Positions 29,022 through 43,031 of a DNA stretch of 64,000 bases are shown here, one piece after another. Each line of letters begins with the position of its first letter. Positions within the stretch are counted from its first letter, which is position 1. The notes under the pieces are model-generated. The model did not search any database and had not been told where the DNA came from. It saw nothing but the letters and a program-made list of their open reading frames with translations. The translations under genes were made by a program, and so were the position numbers. This stretch comes from Callipepla californica brunnescens. Taxonomy: Eukaryota; Chordata; Aves; Galliformes; Odontophoridae. Location: positions 4,588,001-4,652,000 of the forward strand of contig JALIRH010000036.1 of assembly GCA_023055505.1 (NCBI GenBank). The letters are read 5' to 3'.

Positions 29022-29141
29022 TAATGCAGTACACAAAGAGGGTTGGTGAGGTTTTTTTTTAGTTTTGTTTTTTTTGTTTTTGTTTTTTTAAACAAGAGCT
29101 GTTTGCTTGAAACCATTATAATAACCATTATAATAACTGTG

Positions 29142-29149
29142 AGCATTAA
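29142..29149 (+). promoter_or_regulatory. miR-155 8-mer seed match in SKI 3' UTR
   Basis: AGCATTAA pairs with miR-155 positions 2-8 and has A opposite position 1. Human SKI has been reported as a miR-155 target in melanoma cells (from memory), which makes this site more credible than a random seed. Whether the bird and human sites are orthologous cannot be told here. Confidence 0.45.
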
Positions 29150-30346
29150 CAGAGAAGTTCATATATACATTTTAGGTACAAAAAGAAGAAATATGAAAGG
29201 AGTAGAATTACTGGGACAATGTAGAACTGTTGGGAGCAAGAATCAGTGACAGCAAGGAAATGACATGAACCTGTCTGTCTGCACAGGGCCCGACCCTGCG
29301 TGTGGGATGCAGAACTCCTCCTCTAAAGTGCAATGCAAAAGGATTTTTGATTATGCGTAGGCAATGTTGTTGGGTTTTTGTTTTTTTTATGGGATTTTTT
29401 TTTCTTTCTTTGTATGTTTTTTTTTTTTCTGCGATTATTAAATCATATGCATGGAATTAAAATCTCTGCCATATGTATATTCATTAATGGGCATTATTAC
29501 TGTCTTATGTAAAGGGTTTGTTTTGTTATGCAGTATGCATAAAAAATGTTCTCAGCCTTATGATTTCCAGATCTGTATTATTCACTAATTTCTTCGAGGG
29601 AAACTGAACCATTTTAGCTGTAGTTGATCCTTGTGCATTTCAGAAGTCCGCAGTGTCCTGCTGCCACGTGATGAAATTACACATAGAACACATCTGTTCT
29701 CAGCCCAGCATCAGACTCCTGACATCTGCCTTTCCCTGGCCCATCCCGCTGCCACTCACCCAGACACAGCAGCACAGCTCTCTTTGCTTTTCCTCCCAGG
29801 AGCAGCAGCCCACAGACCTGCAGCACATGGCACTATTTCTTTCATGTGTCTCAGGAAGGATAGTGATTCACTGCCACAGCTTCTTCTGTGCACACGATGC
29901 TTTTACCCTCCAACATCAATGAATTCCACCTTCTTTTTTTCCTAAGAAAGAAAAAACAAACTTTCCTTAGCTGTCACCCACCCATCATCATCTTTGTTTC
30001 GCACATAGACGGGATGAGATTTGGAAGAAATCTCTTCCCAATGTGAATTAATTATGAATTACGTCCTATTGTTATACAAGCACGGTTTCTTTTGCCATGT
30101 ATTGTGATAAAGTGTAATGCATAACTAAACCACCATTCGAAGTTAAGAGGTCTCAGTGTTTGATTGCAGGCAATGGAAACGTCCAAGTTAAAAACGTCTG
30201 TGAAATCAGGTTTGGAACTCAGTGTGACTGAACGAGGTGCAGGAAGGCTGACAGCAACCCACATCCACCAGCAGCTAATTGCCAGGGGGGTTTTTACAGG
30301 ATAGGAATCGTAAATCATTGTGTGTCTTTCCTAAGTACACTTTTAC

Positions 30347-30352
30347 AATAAA
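30347..30352 (+). terminator. SKI: Candidate proximal poly(A) signal
   Basis: AATAAA in TTTTACAATAAAATC, followed by T-rich sequence. It would give a UTR about 1.3 kb shorter. Use is not demonstrated. Confidence 0.35.
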
Positions 30353-31587
30353 ATCTTGATACAATCTGCAGAAATAATTATTTTTTAAATTCAGAATTCC
30401 TGTGTATGTAATTTATTTTTACAATAGTCCTGTCAGTATAAAGCCATAGAGACAGAAAGGTCTCTCAGAACGGTGGGAGCCCTGAGGGGAGGCAGTGGTG
30501 GAGGTGCTGAGCTGAGGGGGTTCTGTGTGTAATTTCTGTCCCGCGCTGCTCAGTCCATTGGCACTCCAGAGAGTGTAGGAACTGTAGAGGCACATCTTCC
30601 CGCTTCATCTACTCTTTAGTTTCCTTTAAGAAGTTAAAAGGGAGAAGAGGTGTTTCGTACAGGCTGTTGACTCTCCCTGTAATTAGAAATATATTACTTG
30701 TATATTCAGTTTAATTACTCATTGTTTCTATTACTGAAAGAAGACTTAACGAAGGGAAAAAAAAAACCAACAGCAATAACATTCATATCTTTGGAGCAGC
30801 TAACTAGTATAACATAATATTCTGCTTTTCAAACAGAACTAGCCAATGTAAAAAAAACTTAACAGTAAATTCAACATGTAAATACTTTTTTTCATTTTAC
30901 ACTGTTGTATTATAAGTGTATATGGTGTTTACTTTTTCAGAACTCTTTCTTACCTGGTAGCTGTCTTGTTTTATGAGTTGTGTTTTTAACTAAGAACCTT
31001 TGCTGTCTGTTAGGAAAAACAAAACAAAACAAAACAACAACAAAAAAATCTTTTTGCAACTTTCCATGTGGGTTAACCCTTCTCCATCGTTCCCATTTTA
31101 TTTGCCCGAGGTTTTCACTGTAAAGTATTTTATTACCAAAAGGTTCATTTTCTCTCTCTGTTCCCCCCCTCTCATCGGAATCAGTTCAGACGTTTTAGAG
31201 CTTTTTTGTTGGTTTGGTTTTTTGTTATTGTTTTTTTTTTTTTTCTTTTTTTCTTTTTTTTTTTTAAATGAGAGAAATCACAGAAATGACATTTTTTCAA
31301 TTGAAGAAAAATAAAACTATACATTTATAATAGCCAATAGCATTTCAGCACATTTTTGTTATCCTGGTCTCTCCTATGCTGCTGCTAATGACAATATTAT
31401 GACTTACTCTACTATTCTAGAACTATTTTTATGTAAGTAATGTATGCTTTTCTTGTTTATAAATGCCTGATTTAAAAAAAAAATAAGAAAAAAGCTTGGC
31501 ATATTTATCTATTTCGCTGTGTACCTTGATAGTCCTTTTCCACCCCCTTTTCCACATCCCCTCCCCTCGAAGCAGATAATATTGTAA

Positions 31588-31593
31588 AATAAA
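31588..31593 (+). terminator. SKI: Candidate SKI poly(A) signal (penultimate)
   Basis: AATAAA in GTAAAATAAAGGAC, 89 bases before the last signal. The two may be used as tandem sites. Confidence 0.5.
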
Positions 31594-31676
31594 GGACTTT
31601 ATGAGATTATGTATGAAAATAGCTATGCTTATATACCACAGTGACTGAATGTACAGTGTATAGACGCATTACCTAA

Positions 31677-31682
31677 AATAAA
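31677..31682 (+). terminator. SKI: Main candidate SKI poly(A) signal
   Basis: AATAAA in CCTAAAATAAAATTG with a TGTTTGTCC-type downstream element, placing cleavage near 31695-31705. Base composition changes strand bias just beyond it, which supports this as the gene end. Confidence 0.6.
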
Positions 31683-34600
31683 ATTGTTTGTCCAGAAAAA
31701 AATAAATAGATATGCAATGTTTTTTGAGTTTTCTCTGCTTAGAGCTGGGCCCTAACTGTTCAGGACAAGCAGAGGTCAGAGATCTGCCATGTATTCAATG
31801 CAGCCATGTATTCATCTGCTACACACCCACACACCCTAAGAAAAACAAAAAGCACACACACAAAAAAACCCCACTCCTCTGCCTTTGGGTGGAAGTGGCA
31901 TTAAATTGTCACAGATGCTGGAGGGAAGCTTGGATTTCCTGCCATGGTTTTTTTTTTTTTTTTTAATCTTTTTTGGCACACAAAACAAAAAGTCTGACTG
32001 CTTTCAATGCTCTCAGGCCCACCATCACCCCGAGGCCGTGTGCCAACCACAGCACCTTCAGACCCCGCAGCCAGCCCTGCCGGGCACTGCTTCACAGTCC
32101 TCCCAGGTCCGCACACGGCAACTCAGTTGGGAGAAAGGAATTTAATTGGAAATGGTGCGTACCTCTCCGCGGGAAAACCCGAACCATGGATTCAGTACAT
32201 CTCTGTTGAAGAGGGAGACGTGTGAGCATAGAGAAGTTTGTACCAGGTCAAAGAAATACAAGAGGGGAAAAATGCAAAAAGCGGGAGATGGAAACATATG
32301 TTAAAGTCATTCTCTCATGGTTTTCTGAGAAACGGCTGCAGAATTTCCACAGCTCTGGTACATTTCTTAATGTGCCCTTGTAAAACAGTGGAAAAGCAGA
32401 GAACGATCAAAGGAAGCTTAAAAAAAAAATTGTACTTCTTATTTCTGACTCATCCAGCCTTGTTTTCTAAGGTGTTGGTTTATTTCCTGTTTCTGCCACC
32501 TGGACGTTAGCTGGCCACTACCAGCAGTCACACTCCCAGCTCATTTTCTTAACAGGACACAGCAGAATTCCTTTAGGAGCACGGTGACAGTCCTCAACCC
32601 CATCTACCACTGTACTGCAGATCAGTAAAGTACCTCAGACACCGATTAAAAGGATCCTGCTACACTGACAAAGAACAAATTATGATGCAAGCAGAGAAGG
32701 ACAAGACAGAGCACTTCCCAGACCAGGAGACCTCAAGCTCACTCACTGCCCAGTGCTGAAACAGAGCTGCTGTGGTACAGCCCTGGGTTAGTGCCAGGTT
32801 GCCAGCTCCGATAAAGGACACTGAACTTCAGATTGTTTTCAAGTAAATCTGGGAGTCAACGGTGTTTGTTTCAGTTTCTGAAGTTAGCTGAGGCTAACTT
32901 GGAAGTCAGGCTTGGCCGCACACATGGAAGTCTCAGATGTCTGAACCCAGCTATGCAGCCCTATTGGACACCATCCTTATTCTTGGACTGTCCCTACGCA
33001 GCCATCCCAAATTTATCTGGCTGCTCTGCACTCCAGGAGCTCTCACTGTATGACCCAGATTACAGGCACGAGCACAGGGAGCAGACACCTGTGCTGTTCA
33101 TCCACCACCTCCACCGTTCTGTGCTCACATCCTTTGGAGGGAGGTGGGTACATAGGTGCTATAACAGAAGACCACGGAGACACAGGTGAATCCTGGCAAC
33201 ACCCAAAATAATCCTCTCAATTACTATCTTCTTTTTTTTAATGCTAACTCGCTTACATACAGAAGCAAAAATCATTAAGAAGAATCCAGAGCTTCTGATT
33301 GCCAGCTACAGCTGTGTAACAAGGATGCCACTTTAACATCATATCATAAATAAGGCCTTCAGAAGTGGTCTGTGAGTTGAGACAGACACCTGGGACCACA
33401 CTGAGAAGAAGTGCATCCTCCATCGCCAGTACCTCAGGGGCCCAACAGAGGTTCTCAGCAGGCAGCCAGAAATGGAGGAGCCCAGAACACTCGGTCACAC
33501 GTACAAAGCTTTGCTTTCTCTCCTTTTCCTCACCTTTCCTGGACTTGTGCAGCTTTTCCTTTAGCCACGTGCCTCTGCCCACACAGCTACAGTTTGAGAG
33601 GTAGTGAGGACCTTTGCATAGTTTCACCACCTGAAATATCCACTTGCACACAGCAACCTGAGCAAGGAGGCTGCTCTCTAAAATCCAGGGCAAAGTCACA
33701 GGTTCCTAAAGCCACCGATTCCAAACATCTTCAACATATTCAACTAACATGCCCGTATGGAAAACAGATAATAGAAATGGCTATGGAATATCAAAACCAG
33801 AATTAAACAAGAGCTCAGCACTGTCTCGCTCCTTTCCATCTTACTGTTAGCAGCACCCCTTATTTATACCTAACAGATGGAGCAAAGGGAAAACACAGAG
33901 CACATAGAGTGGGGCAGAGGTCTGATAGGGGTTTGGGGCAGAGCACAGCCCTCGTTGCTGCCCGTGGTGTTCAAACCATACTTTTTATGTGCTCCCATGT
34001 TCATCTGCTGAAAAGATATTAAAGAAATACATCTTGGCACATCTGCAAGGAAGGGATAAAACTTACAGAAGATGATAGGAACCAGGGAAGCAGTAAAAAC
34101 CCTGGAGTGTCACAGTTAATGATGATATGTGAGTAATCCAGTTATAAAGGCACTGTCAGTGGGAAGAGAGCACAAATATAATAAAACCCAGCTGTGTGAC
34201 GTACACTCCAGTGGAATTTTTATTAGATGGCTTATGTGCACTTTAAGTATACCTGACTGCAATGCAAATTCTCACAGACCTGTGTTCGGGAGGAAAAAAA
34301 GCTTCCACAGCTTTCCGTGCTCAACCGACTTAGTTGAACTGTTCTGTACAGTATCCGTGGGTTTTCTGGCTCATCTTTTTGGATTTACTTTTTGTATTTG
34401 TTGTCTGCTGAGTCAGCTCCTTCATCTGGAAGCTTGAGAATTTCATGGCCCTAAATACTTCCCCAGAGCCCATTCTGGCCCAGCTCAGTCCTCCGGCCCT
34501 TCCATCACTTATCTCAAATGTCTGCTCTTGTCTCTCCCGTTTGTATGAGTTGCAACAACAACAGAAACCACGCAGGCAGGACAAGAGGAAACCACAGAAA

Positions 34601-37600
34601 AAGTACTCAACCCACAAAGACCAAAGGAAAATTAGGTTTACTGCTGCAAAGGTCGGATTTGTTAAAGAATAAAAAAATCAGCCGTCCCAGTGCTGTTCCC
34701 TCCTGGCTCCTTGGGCACTTCACTGAGAACTGCCTCGGCTCTGTGCAGCACTGCTCTGCTGCAACTGCAAACATCAGTGTATTACCAACGCTGATTTTCT
34801 CTTAGAAACACCACCATAGAGCCATGCAGTAACAACGCTGCTGGTCACAGCCCACAGATGTAGGGTGGCTGAGCCGTGCTGACTGCAGGCTCAGTGGGAG
34901 AAGGGCCCTTTCCCCCTTTCCCAGCTGGTGATGTTCAGCACCACCAGATTTCGGCATTGCTTTGCAAAGTAGGCAACCAGCACCACATACAGAATGTACC
35001 TGCTCACCTTTCCAGCCTAAGCATGCAGTTACTGTATCTCTGCTTGCATCACTGTAGTTGCTTTCTCTACAATGGAACTGGGAATGGTGTGCTGAGACCT
35101 GAAGAAGACACAAGGTTCACATGGAAGGGGTGCCTTTGGGTTACACGTTCTGTTTGTTAAGATCTGGACTTCTGCACATACAAGTGCTGATGTCAGTGGG
35201 AGGCCTGGATGGAACTGCAGGTGGGTAGGAGTGTCCACCTCTCACCTGCCTTGCTACACACAGATTCTTTAAGCTCTGACTCTCACAGCACACAGAGCTG
35301 GGATCCCACGCTGCTTAATTCAATTTGGCAGATAACATTGGTGAAAGGCATTGATTTCTTCCCTCACTGCCTCTTTCTCTTCCATCAATTTTCCCAGATA
35401 AGAGGCCTGTGGCTCAGACCCTGCTGGTGACGGATGCCTTGTAATTGCTTTGAATGGATTATCACCAGACATCTAGCAGGCATTTACAGTGCTACAGCTG
35501 TAATCAGAAACAGTCTCACCCAGTGGAAGGGCTCTGAGGAACAGACAGCTGTTTCTATTGCCTCTGCCTTGTCTCTCTGCTCTTACATCAAGCCTAACAT
35601 GGTTTATTTACATTTTTATTACAGTAATATCTAGGACATCCAGCTGAAACCCATGGCCAGATAGGCTAAGTGCTATTTAAGTCCAAAGAACCTTCCTCTG
35701 CATCTGACAAAGTACAGGATGGATTGAAGCTACAAGACAACTGTCCTTCCATGTTTTTGGATCAACAAAGTTTTCAGCCTCACACAATTAAGTATGGATA
35801 ATATAAGGAGTAAGTCTCATACTGTATATCTGTTTGTTCTAAAGAGAAACCTCACAAGCTCATAAATACACATCCATCCTGCACCATGAATATGCCACTG
35901 AAGCCTAACAGAGCTGTGCACAAGGCTCTCCTTGGAGCTGAAGGCTGTATGGAAGGGTCCCATCCCTTCCCCCTTCCTTTAGCAGACACTGTGCCCTGAT
36001 CAGACTTAGCAGGACAGTCCTGGTGCTGTTCCAGCTCACCTTCTGCTCTCTGTTGCTGTTTGGGAGCTATCATTCATGAGGGTTCCTTCCTCCAACACTA
36101 GATCTACACTAGGGTTCCTACGCAATATAACAAGAAGCTGTGCACTTCCTCCTCAAACTAACAGGACTCAGATGTTCTCATTCCCTTTCTCAAAGTGCTT
36201 TTTTTCAGTGCTTATACCACACTGTCAGCCCTGGTTTTAATTCAGTTGCTCATGCAGGATCATAGTTTAGTCTGTCTATAGAGGACATTTATATGGAAAT
36301 GGCATTTTGATAGGAAAGATTTTCATGTTAAGCACAAACAGTACGATTTCACACTTCCAGTCCTTAATTCTAACCAAAAATCAATGCTACTTTGAACCAG
36401 TTTCATCTAACACGATGTTCCAGCTGAAAGCTCCCTCTTCTATCTTTGAAAACAACATGAAATCTTTCTTGGAGCACATTAAGAGCTACTGTCAGTCTGG
36501 TACTTGCATCATCAGTGAGAATCCTTCCCTGCATACTGCACACCTACGTGTCTAACATAAGCACTGATGGGCCCCATTTTAAGTGATATGATTTCCCAGA
36601 ACTCCAGTGAAGGACTTACTCAGTGTTTCACACTGGCTTGTTACACGTACAGGAGTTGGCTAATCATATGCTTTTTAAAAAAGCATCGTGAGATACAACA
36701 AGAAATATATGAATATCCTTCACAATTTTATGCCTCTTGAAAAGCAGAGTGGAGGCAGGGGAAGAGGGGACAGTGGATTTGCTAGCACACATGTACAAAC
36801 TGTCTGTGGGGCTTGTGCAGCTGGGAGATAATGTGCTTTGCAGGTCACTGCCTCCTAAACACTGTGTTATCTCTGTGTAACATACACCTTGTTGTGTCTT
36901 ACTGCTTAATTACAGCTGATACGCAGGCCATAATATTGCTTATCATTAGCTGGAGGATGACAATTACCTTTTAAGATTAAACTATTTTCTTTTTTTCTTC
37001 AGCCAAGTCTCTGTATGACACTTCTTCAGCCCAAGAAAAGATTTGCACAAGCAGAACAAATCCATATACTAATTGGCTATGTGCTCCTCATAATGATGTA
37101 TAATTTAGGAAGCATGCATTATGAACATCACCAACAATACTCAGCACTGCTCAGAGTCTGCATGTAAACCCAGAGGGTCAGCTAGTTAGCTGAAATTGCC
37201 CAAAAAACCTCAGACAGCAATAAAAGCAGTGAAGTGCTCTGACTTACACAAAAAAGGTCCAACCTGGTGACAGTTGACAGCTGTGGCTCAGCTTGCACAA
37301 AGCTCTGCCCTTCCTTGCCATCACCTTTCAGCACACCTTCCACGCTGGCAGCTTTGCCCCCTCTTCTTCATGTAACCTTGCTTTCCAAGAAGGCTTGGTG
37401 ATGTTTTGGATGACATCTGTCCTACAGGCAGTGCAGCAGCTGCACACCTCCATCCTCTTTACTTTGAAAATAGCATTTTATACATCCTAGTGTTTTGTTT
37501 TGTTTTGTTTTTTTGCTTTATCAGGGCTTTTGTTTCAGACACAGACATAGTTAACAGAGATCCTAGAGTGGGGAAGCAGCTTGAAAGAGTGGGCTGTAAA

Positions 37601-39666
37601 AGGATCAGCTAGAAGTGGTGAGTCTGCTCCAGCTGAACTGTCATTAAGCAGGTCCACCTCATTTGAGAAACAGAGACGTGTTACTGCGCACGAACTGCAC
37701 TCCAAAATTTCTCATAAATACTGTGCACTAAAATCCACAACTGCTTAAAAGGAGATTTAACTCCTGATTACCACAATAAAACTTAAAGACTGAATAAGAA
37801 GTGTTTCTATATCTCCACTAATCATTTGTGAGAATCCCTTGGAGCAAAGCCTTAAGCTCCTGAGCATAAGTGCCATAACGTACAGTTGTGATGACTCAGT
37901 GTCAGAGGTCAATGGTTTAAATCTCCTGTCCTGTAGTTTGTCAACTCCTGTTTATCCTATGCAGCACAGCACCAGGGTACAACATATAAATCTTCCAAAA
38001 ATGTGTTTTGATCTTTCACCTACAGTAGATTAAAAATAGCCCTGAGCGAGAGCTTTCAACGTTTTGTCATAGCAATTTCTCTGTCAAAAAGTGATGGATA
38101 GCTACGTGGAAAAAGAGTGCACCAACCCAGAGATCGTGTCATGAAGAAGTCTGAATTACATCTCCAAGAAGGAAGAGTTTTACTCACAGTGGAAATCCCC
38201 ACTCAGCTCACCCCACTGGGCCTGGCATAATACCCATCTGCTGAGACACATCCCATCTCCTCTAGAGTGGTTTAAACAGAAGGTACATTTACATTTTATT
38301 TATTAAAAAAAAACCACCACAAAAAACACACACAAATTTAAGGGCAGGTGCAAATTTTCACGTATTTTCATTAAGCCAAAATTTGCTTTAATGAAAGATA
38401 CCGTTACCACCATACGTTACACTTTGCTTGTATCTGTAGATCACCGAAGTGAAACGGATCTCCCAAGTATCTGCAGAAGCCTCCGTGTTTATTCAGAATG
38501 ATGCACACCCTCCCAACAGCTTATAAAGAATGTAACATCTGTTTACCAGACACCTTTATTACGTTCCACCTCTCTGAGCAGTGCGCTAAGATTTAAGGAG
38601 TGACCGTGTTAAATCTTGCAGAGGTGCTAAATAAACGACACTGAGAAACACGGAATTGCTGACAACCCCTCCTTCCCTTCCTGGTCTCCATCCTCTGAGG
38701 ATGCAGCAGCAAAACAATCCAGATAGCTGTCAATTGTAAACCCATCATTAAAAAGTAATAATGTTGGTAGCTTTCTAGATGTCCTCATAGTGGTGCAGCA
38801 CAAAACATCCATGCTGACTCTCAGAAGTCACTCAGACTGAAAGACAGAGAAGGTGGCTGCAGGACAAAACAAACACACAAAAACAGGAATAAACCAAACT
38901 AAACCCAATGAAGGTTTGTGCCTCAGGTCTCTAGAAATGCTTGAGATGCTAAGGAACTGCATACTGTCACCAACAATTCAAGTCCCAACTCCTGAGCTTT
39001 CCAGAAAGTCTGTCCTTTTATTTTGGATCAGATCTGTTTTGTTAGAACTTAAAGAGTCACAGTGCACCACGACTGCACCTATGGAAGGAAAGGAGCTCAC
39101 GAACAGCCAACACAAATGCCAGGATGCTGGGGTGTCTATGAGCTTTGCTTGTGGATGGATGGAGCATAGGCCCTTCTAATCCCAGACAACAGTGGCACAG
39201 ATTTCTATCTGCTAGTGAGGAGTTTTCTGGCTGATGTAACCACGTAAGAAACTGTCTGTCATAGAGAAAGCCGCAGTTTCACTTAGGCAGCAGTGAGAGA
39301 GCACACATGAAAAAAAGGTACAGCTGCTAAACTTCACACCAGAACCCAATCCAAACGGAGGAGATGTGGGAGCCCCAAGCCAGACACAAAAGCATCATTA
39401 AATGCAAGATGGAAGAGAAGAATAAAGTAAGATGTGTTTATCACAATTATGCTACAGGTATTTGTATTTCTTGTTACTCATATTTGGTATATTGTTGAGT
39501 TGAGTAGAATTTGGGGGATCAAACCCAGCCTCAAATGATGCAAAATCAAGACAGTTACGTCAAACAAAGCATCTGGGACAATGAAAGGTACTGAGAAATA
39601 AGGAACTGATGCTTCCAATGCCACAGAAACCAGAGATGGAAACGTAACACACCTCCTTTGAGAACC

Positions 39667-39680
39667 GTGCCGGCCGGCAC
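39667..39680. repeat. 14-bp perfect GC palindrome
   Basis: GTGCCGGCCGGCAC is a perfect palindrome with CpG sites, in a CpG-poor, AT-rich setting. On the - strand it directly follows a GTGAGT splice-donor-like word (39678-39683 region). Confidence 0.9.
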
Positions 39681-42600
39681 TCACATAACAGCTACTCATC
39701 TGTACTTCCAAGATAAATCCCACACGTATCGAAGACCAAAGAGCTCTGACAAGTTCTAGATAACATGCACCAAACAGCCCAAGTGCAAAGGGAGGCAATT
39801 TCCTGCCTCTGGTCGCAGAGCTAGATAGTGTCCTCAGCTCTGCACTACGTCATGAGAACGGAGTGGATCTCGGTAACAGAGGGCAGACCCCATGCTCTGC
39901 ACTTAGTCACACATCACATGGAGCTTCCATTTATAAGCAGTTTATATGGAGGCAATAAACTATTGCAGATGTTATAAACTTTTTACAGGTCGGGGTACTT
40001 CACATGCTAGGGTTAATAATTATTTACTAAACCAACTATTAATCATTTACAAAATGTCTATGAATCGAAATTCTGTAGAATTCATTACTACGTGTAATGG
40101 CTGTTATCTTGGTGACCACACTGGAGATCGGTCCAAGGATCCCTGCAGCTCAAAGATTAACCACATCTCTAAGGCAGAAACAGCTACGAGCCCCCAAAGG
40201 AGAAAGCTGTAAGTGAAGTGGAAGTGCTGAATGTACTGGAACTGTCAAACACAGCTTCCCTGTGCCTTGAACGATACCCTTTAATGCCAGGATACAAGAA
40301 CGGATGCACTTATCTCATTTTTGGCCAATGTTATTTACCTGAGAACTGTGCCCCACCATCCCTGAAACAAGGAAGCCTACCCAGGGAAACATTTCTGAAA
40401 CTCATTCAGAGAACTCTGTGCTTCTGAGACAAAGGTTGAGGCGGCCTTGTAGGGCAGACACAGAAGATGAAGTTATCAGAATGACAAGCAGACTTAACAA
40501 CACCACCACCACCTCTTTATCTTTTAATTGCCAATATAATAAAGTCATAGACCTTCAAAAGATATACAGATGCCTCACTCTGATTTAAATCATTGGGCAG
40601 TAAAGCATCTTTGAAAATCTGGAACCTTGTGGATTTTGAAGTGCTATCAAATTCATGATAAAGTACCGGTGTTTGAGATGACACTTTCCTTTCCCAGGCA
40701 GAATTACAGCTGAGAAGGAACACACACACTTTCTGTCTCCCATAACTTGTGTCAGAGCAGTCACAAGACTTCCTCCTGAAGCCTTAAGAGATCTGCCACC
40801 TAAGGTCTTGCCACAGCCCTGACTACTCATGGTTATCCTGCTGCAACAGTCAGCTCTTTTTTTTTTTTGTCCCCAGGAAGCAACTCCCTATTTACACCAC
40901 CTCCTAATTACAAAACAGAACCAAAACCCCTCACAACTGTTAGGAAAACCAATCACTGTCTTTTAGCCCAGGTACAAATTTGTCTCACCAGATGGCTTAC
41001 CAATAAGGTGAACCACAGACCTCCCCGGTTTGGAGAGCTGAAGAAAAGCTGACACTGACTACGTCTCCATTCCTGTTCAATAAGCAAGTATTCAGGATAC
41101 ACCTGACAGATACCAGGTTCAAGAAGGGCAGCAGCTCAGCGTGGCCCCAAAATGAAGCTGTCCTTGTTCACTCACCCTGCGCTGAGCACCCGTGGCTCTC
41201 CCCAGCTGACTCAGTGACGGTTACCCAACGCTTTCAAAAGTAATACTCAAGGTCTCTCTAAATTAAGTCACTGATGATTAGTTCTGAAATTTAAAAGAAT
41301 ATTTCCATTCTCAGATGTCTCAGGGCTAGAGGAAGTTTAGAATAACTGTTTCTTCTTCCTGTCTCTTGAACACTTGTCTGCAATGAAGTCCAAACCCTAC
41401 AGCAAGGCTGAGCTCTCACCTTGCAAAATACAGCATGGGCCAGTTTCATTTCCCCCAACACTGAAACGCTTAAATTCCCTGTTTAACAGAAGAATTGTGA
41501 CTCTGAGCTAGGCTCGGTGGTTTCAGTTCGCAGGGGGTTTGTTTCCCACAGCTGCTCTTCAGCCAAACTGTGAACGAAGCTGAAAATTCATTTGAAAAAC
41601 CTTCTATGGTTTCTCATGCTTTCACAATTACATTATAGCTCTTTCCTCAACATTTATCACCCCCTGCAGGGAATTCCCCAACACATGGGTAAAATTTACC
41701 AGGAAGGCTTATAAACCTTGATGAGTATTTCATCTCAAACAATGAAAAAAAAAAGAAAAAAAAAAAAGAGTTTCAAATAAATCTGGGAAATTTTCTTTTA
41801 TGAGCTTTGTGGTTCTGCGATGGAAACGTGGATGCTTGACGTCCTGTGCTGTGGGCTGACCTGGAGCCTGTAGAAGCAACTGGAAGGAGCTGCGTGGATA
41901 TGTAGCTGCTAATGCCTCTCTCTTTGCCTCTGGCTCAACAGGAAAGTCCTCAGAGAGCTCAGGTGAGGACAACTCCCTCTCTATGACCAGAAGTTGTTAG
42001 TGGTTGGGCACTTGGACTGCGAACAAAATGTCAGCTGAGCCACACCAAGGGTGAGAGTTCTTGTCCACCAGATAAGAACAGGCTTCACAGGTCTTAGTGC
42101 AGGGTCAGACCCAACCCTTAACCAATTTCAACTGTACAAGTCCTCAGCCACAGTACTGCACACCAGAGTAACAGTCCCCATGGAAACCAGTAAACTGGCA
42201 CCTGCTCGATGCCTTGTTTTAAAGGAGCTGTGAAGCTGCTTGCAGTCAGGGAGGAAATCCTCCCACAAGCATGCAGCTCCCATCATTTGATCATTTCTAT
42301 CTCCTATTTCACTTTGCAGCTTTGCCCTATTACTGACACTGGACAGTCTCAATGCTCAGACACTCACCAGAATCACTTGGGTCCATTTACAGACCCTTCT
42401 CTGTCACTTCTTTAAGATGTCAGAAATAAGCAGGGAGACAACACCTGAATTCCCATCCTGGAACCCAAAGATGGAACCATTCATGTCTGAGTCCTATTAA
42501 TGGTTCAATTAAGTTTTGAATTATTTGATGCCTGTGGCCTATGTCAGAAGTGCCTAGATTTTACACTAGCCACTATTCCTGGACCCTCAAATAAATAAGA

Positions 42601-43031
42601 ATGAACCTAAAGTGTTTCTTTAGTTGGATTAATACTATTTTGGGGTGGGAACTTCCTATTACATACAAAAGCTGTTCTGAAATACAACTTTGATCCTTTT
42701 TTACAGCCAACGCAACACGACATAATGAAAACTGTTCAGAAGTTTACTGCATATTCACACACACTGCTGCATAAAGTTCATGCCCATAAACACCATTTTT
42801 AATCGACATATTCTGTCTGATCAAAGGAAATTACTGAGCATGGAATCAACTGCAGTGACACCCACTGGAACATCATTTAAAATAAACATCATGTAAACAA
42901 GTTCCTGGAATCTGTTCAGTGGCACTAGCATGTTCTTTAAGAAGATGAGACACAAAAGGGGGTGGGGGTGAGGGGGGAGCCAGATTCTAACGCAGCGAAA
43001 CAGATACTTACACTAATAAATTAAATGTGTG

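Larger units (their letters stand above)
27058..31700 (+). other. SKI: SKI 3' untranslated region (about 4.6 kb)
   Basis: After the TAA the sequence becomes AT-rich with many T and A homopolymers and no supported coding frame. Candidate poly(A) signals are AATAAA at 28032, 28335, 28844, 30347, 31588 and 31677. The last two lie close together and are followed by a change in base composition, so I place the main 3' end near 31.70 kb. Possible regulatory words include a Pumilio-type TGTAAATA at 30877-30884 and microRNA seed matches listed separately. A 12-bp perfect tandem repeat (AACCATTATAAT twice) lies at 29111-29134. The AT-rich block 29430-29640 has the look of a conserved UTR segment, but I cannot compare genomes here. 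Confidence 0.8.

Noticed and set aside
42957..42978. G-quadruplex in GGGGG-T-GGGGG-TGA-GGGGGG
   Set aside because: Three G runs only; no fourth run within normal loop length.
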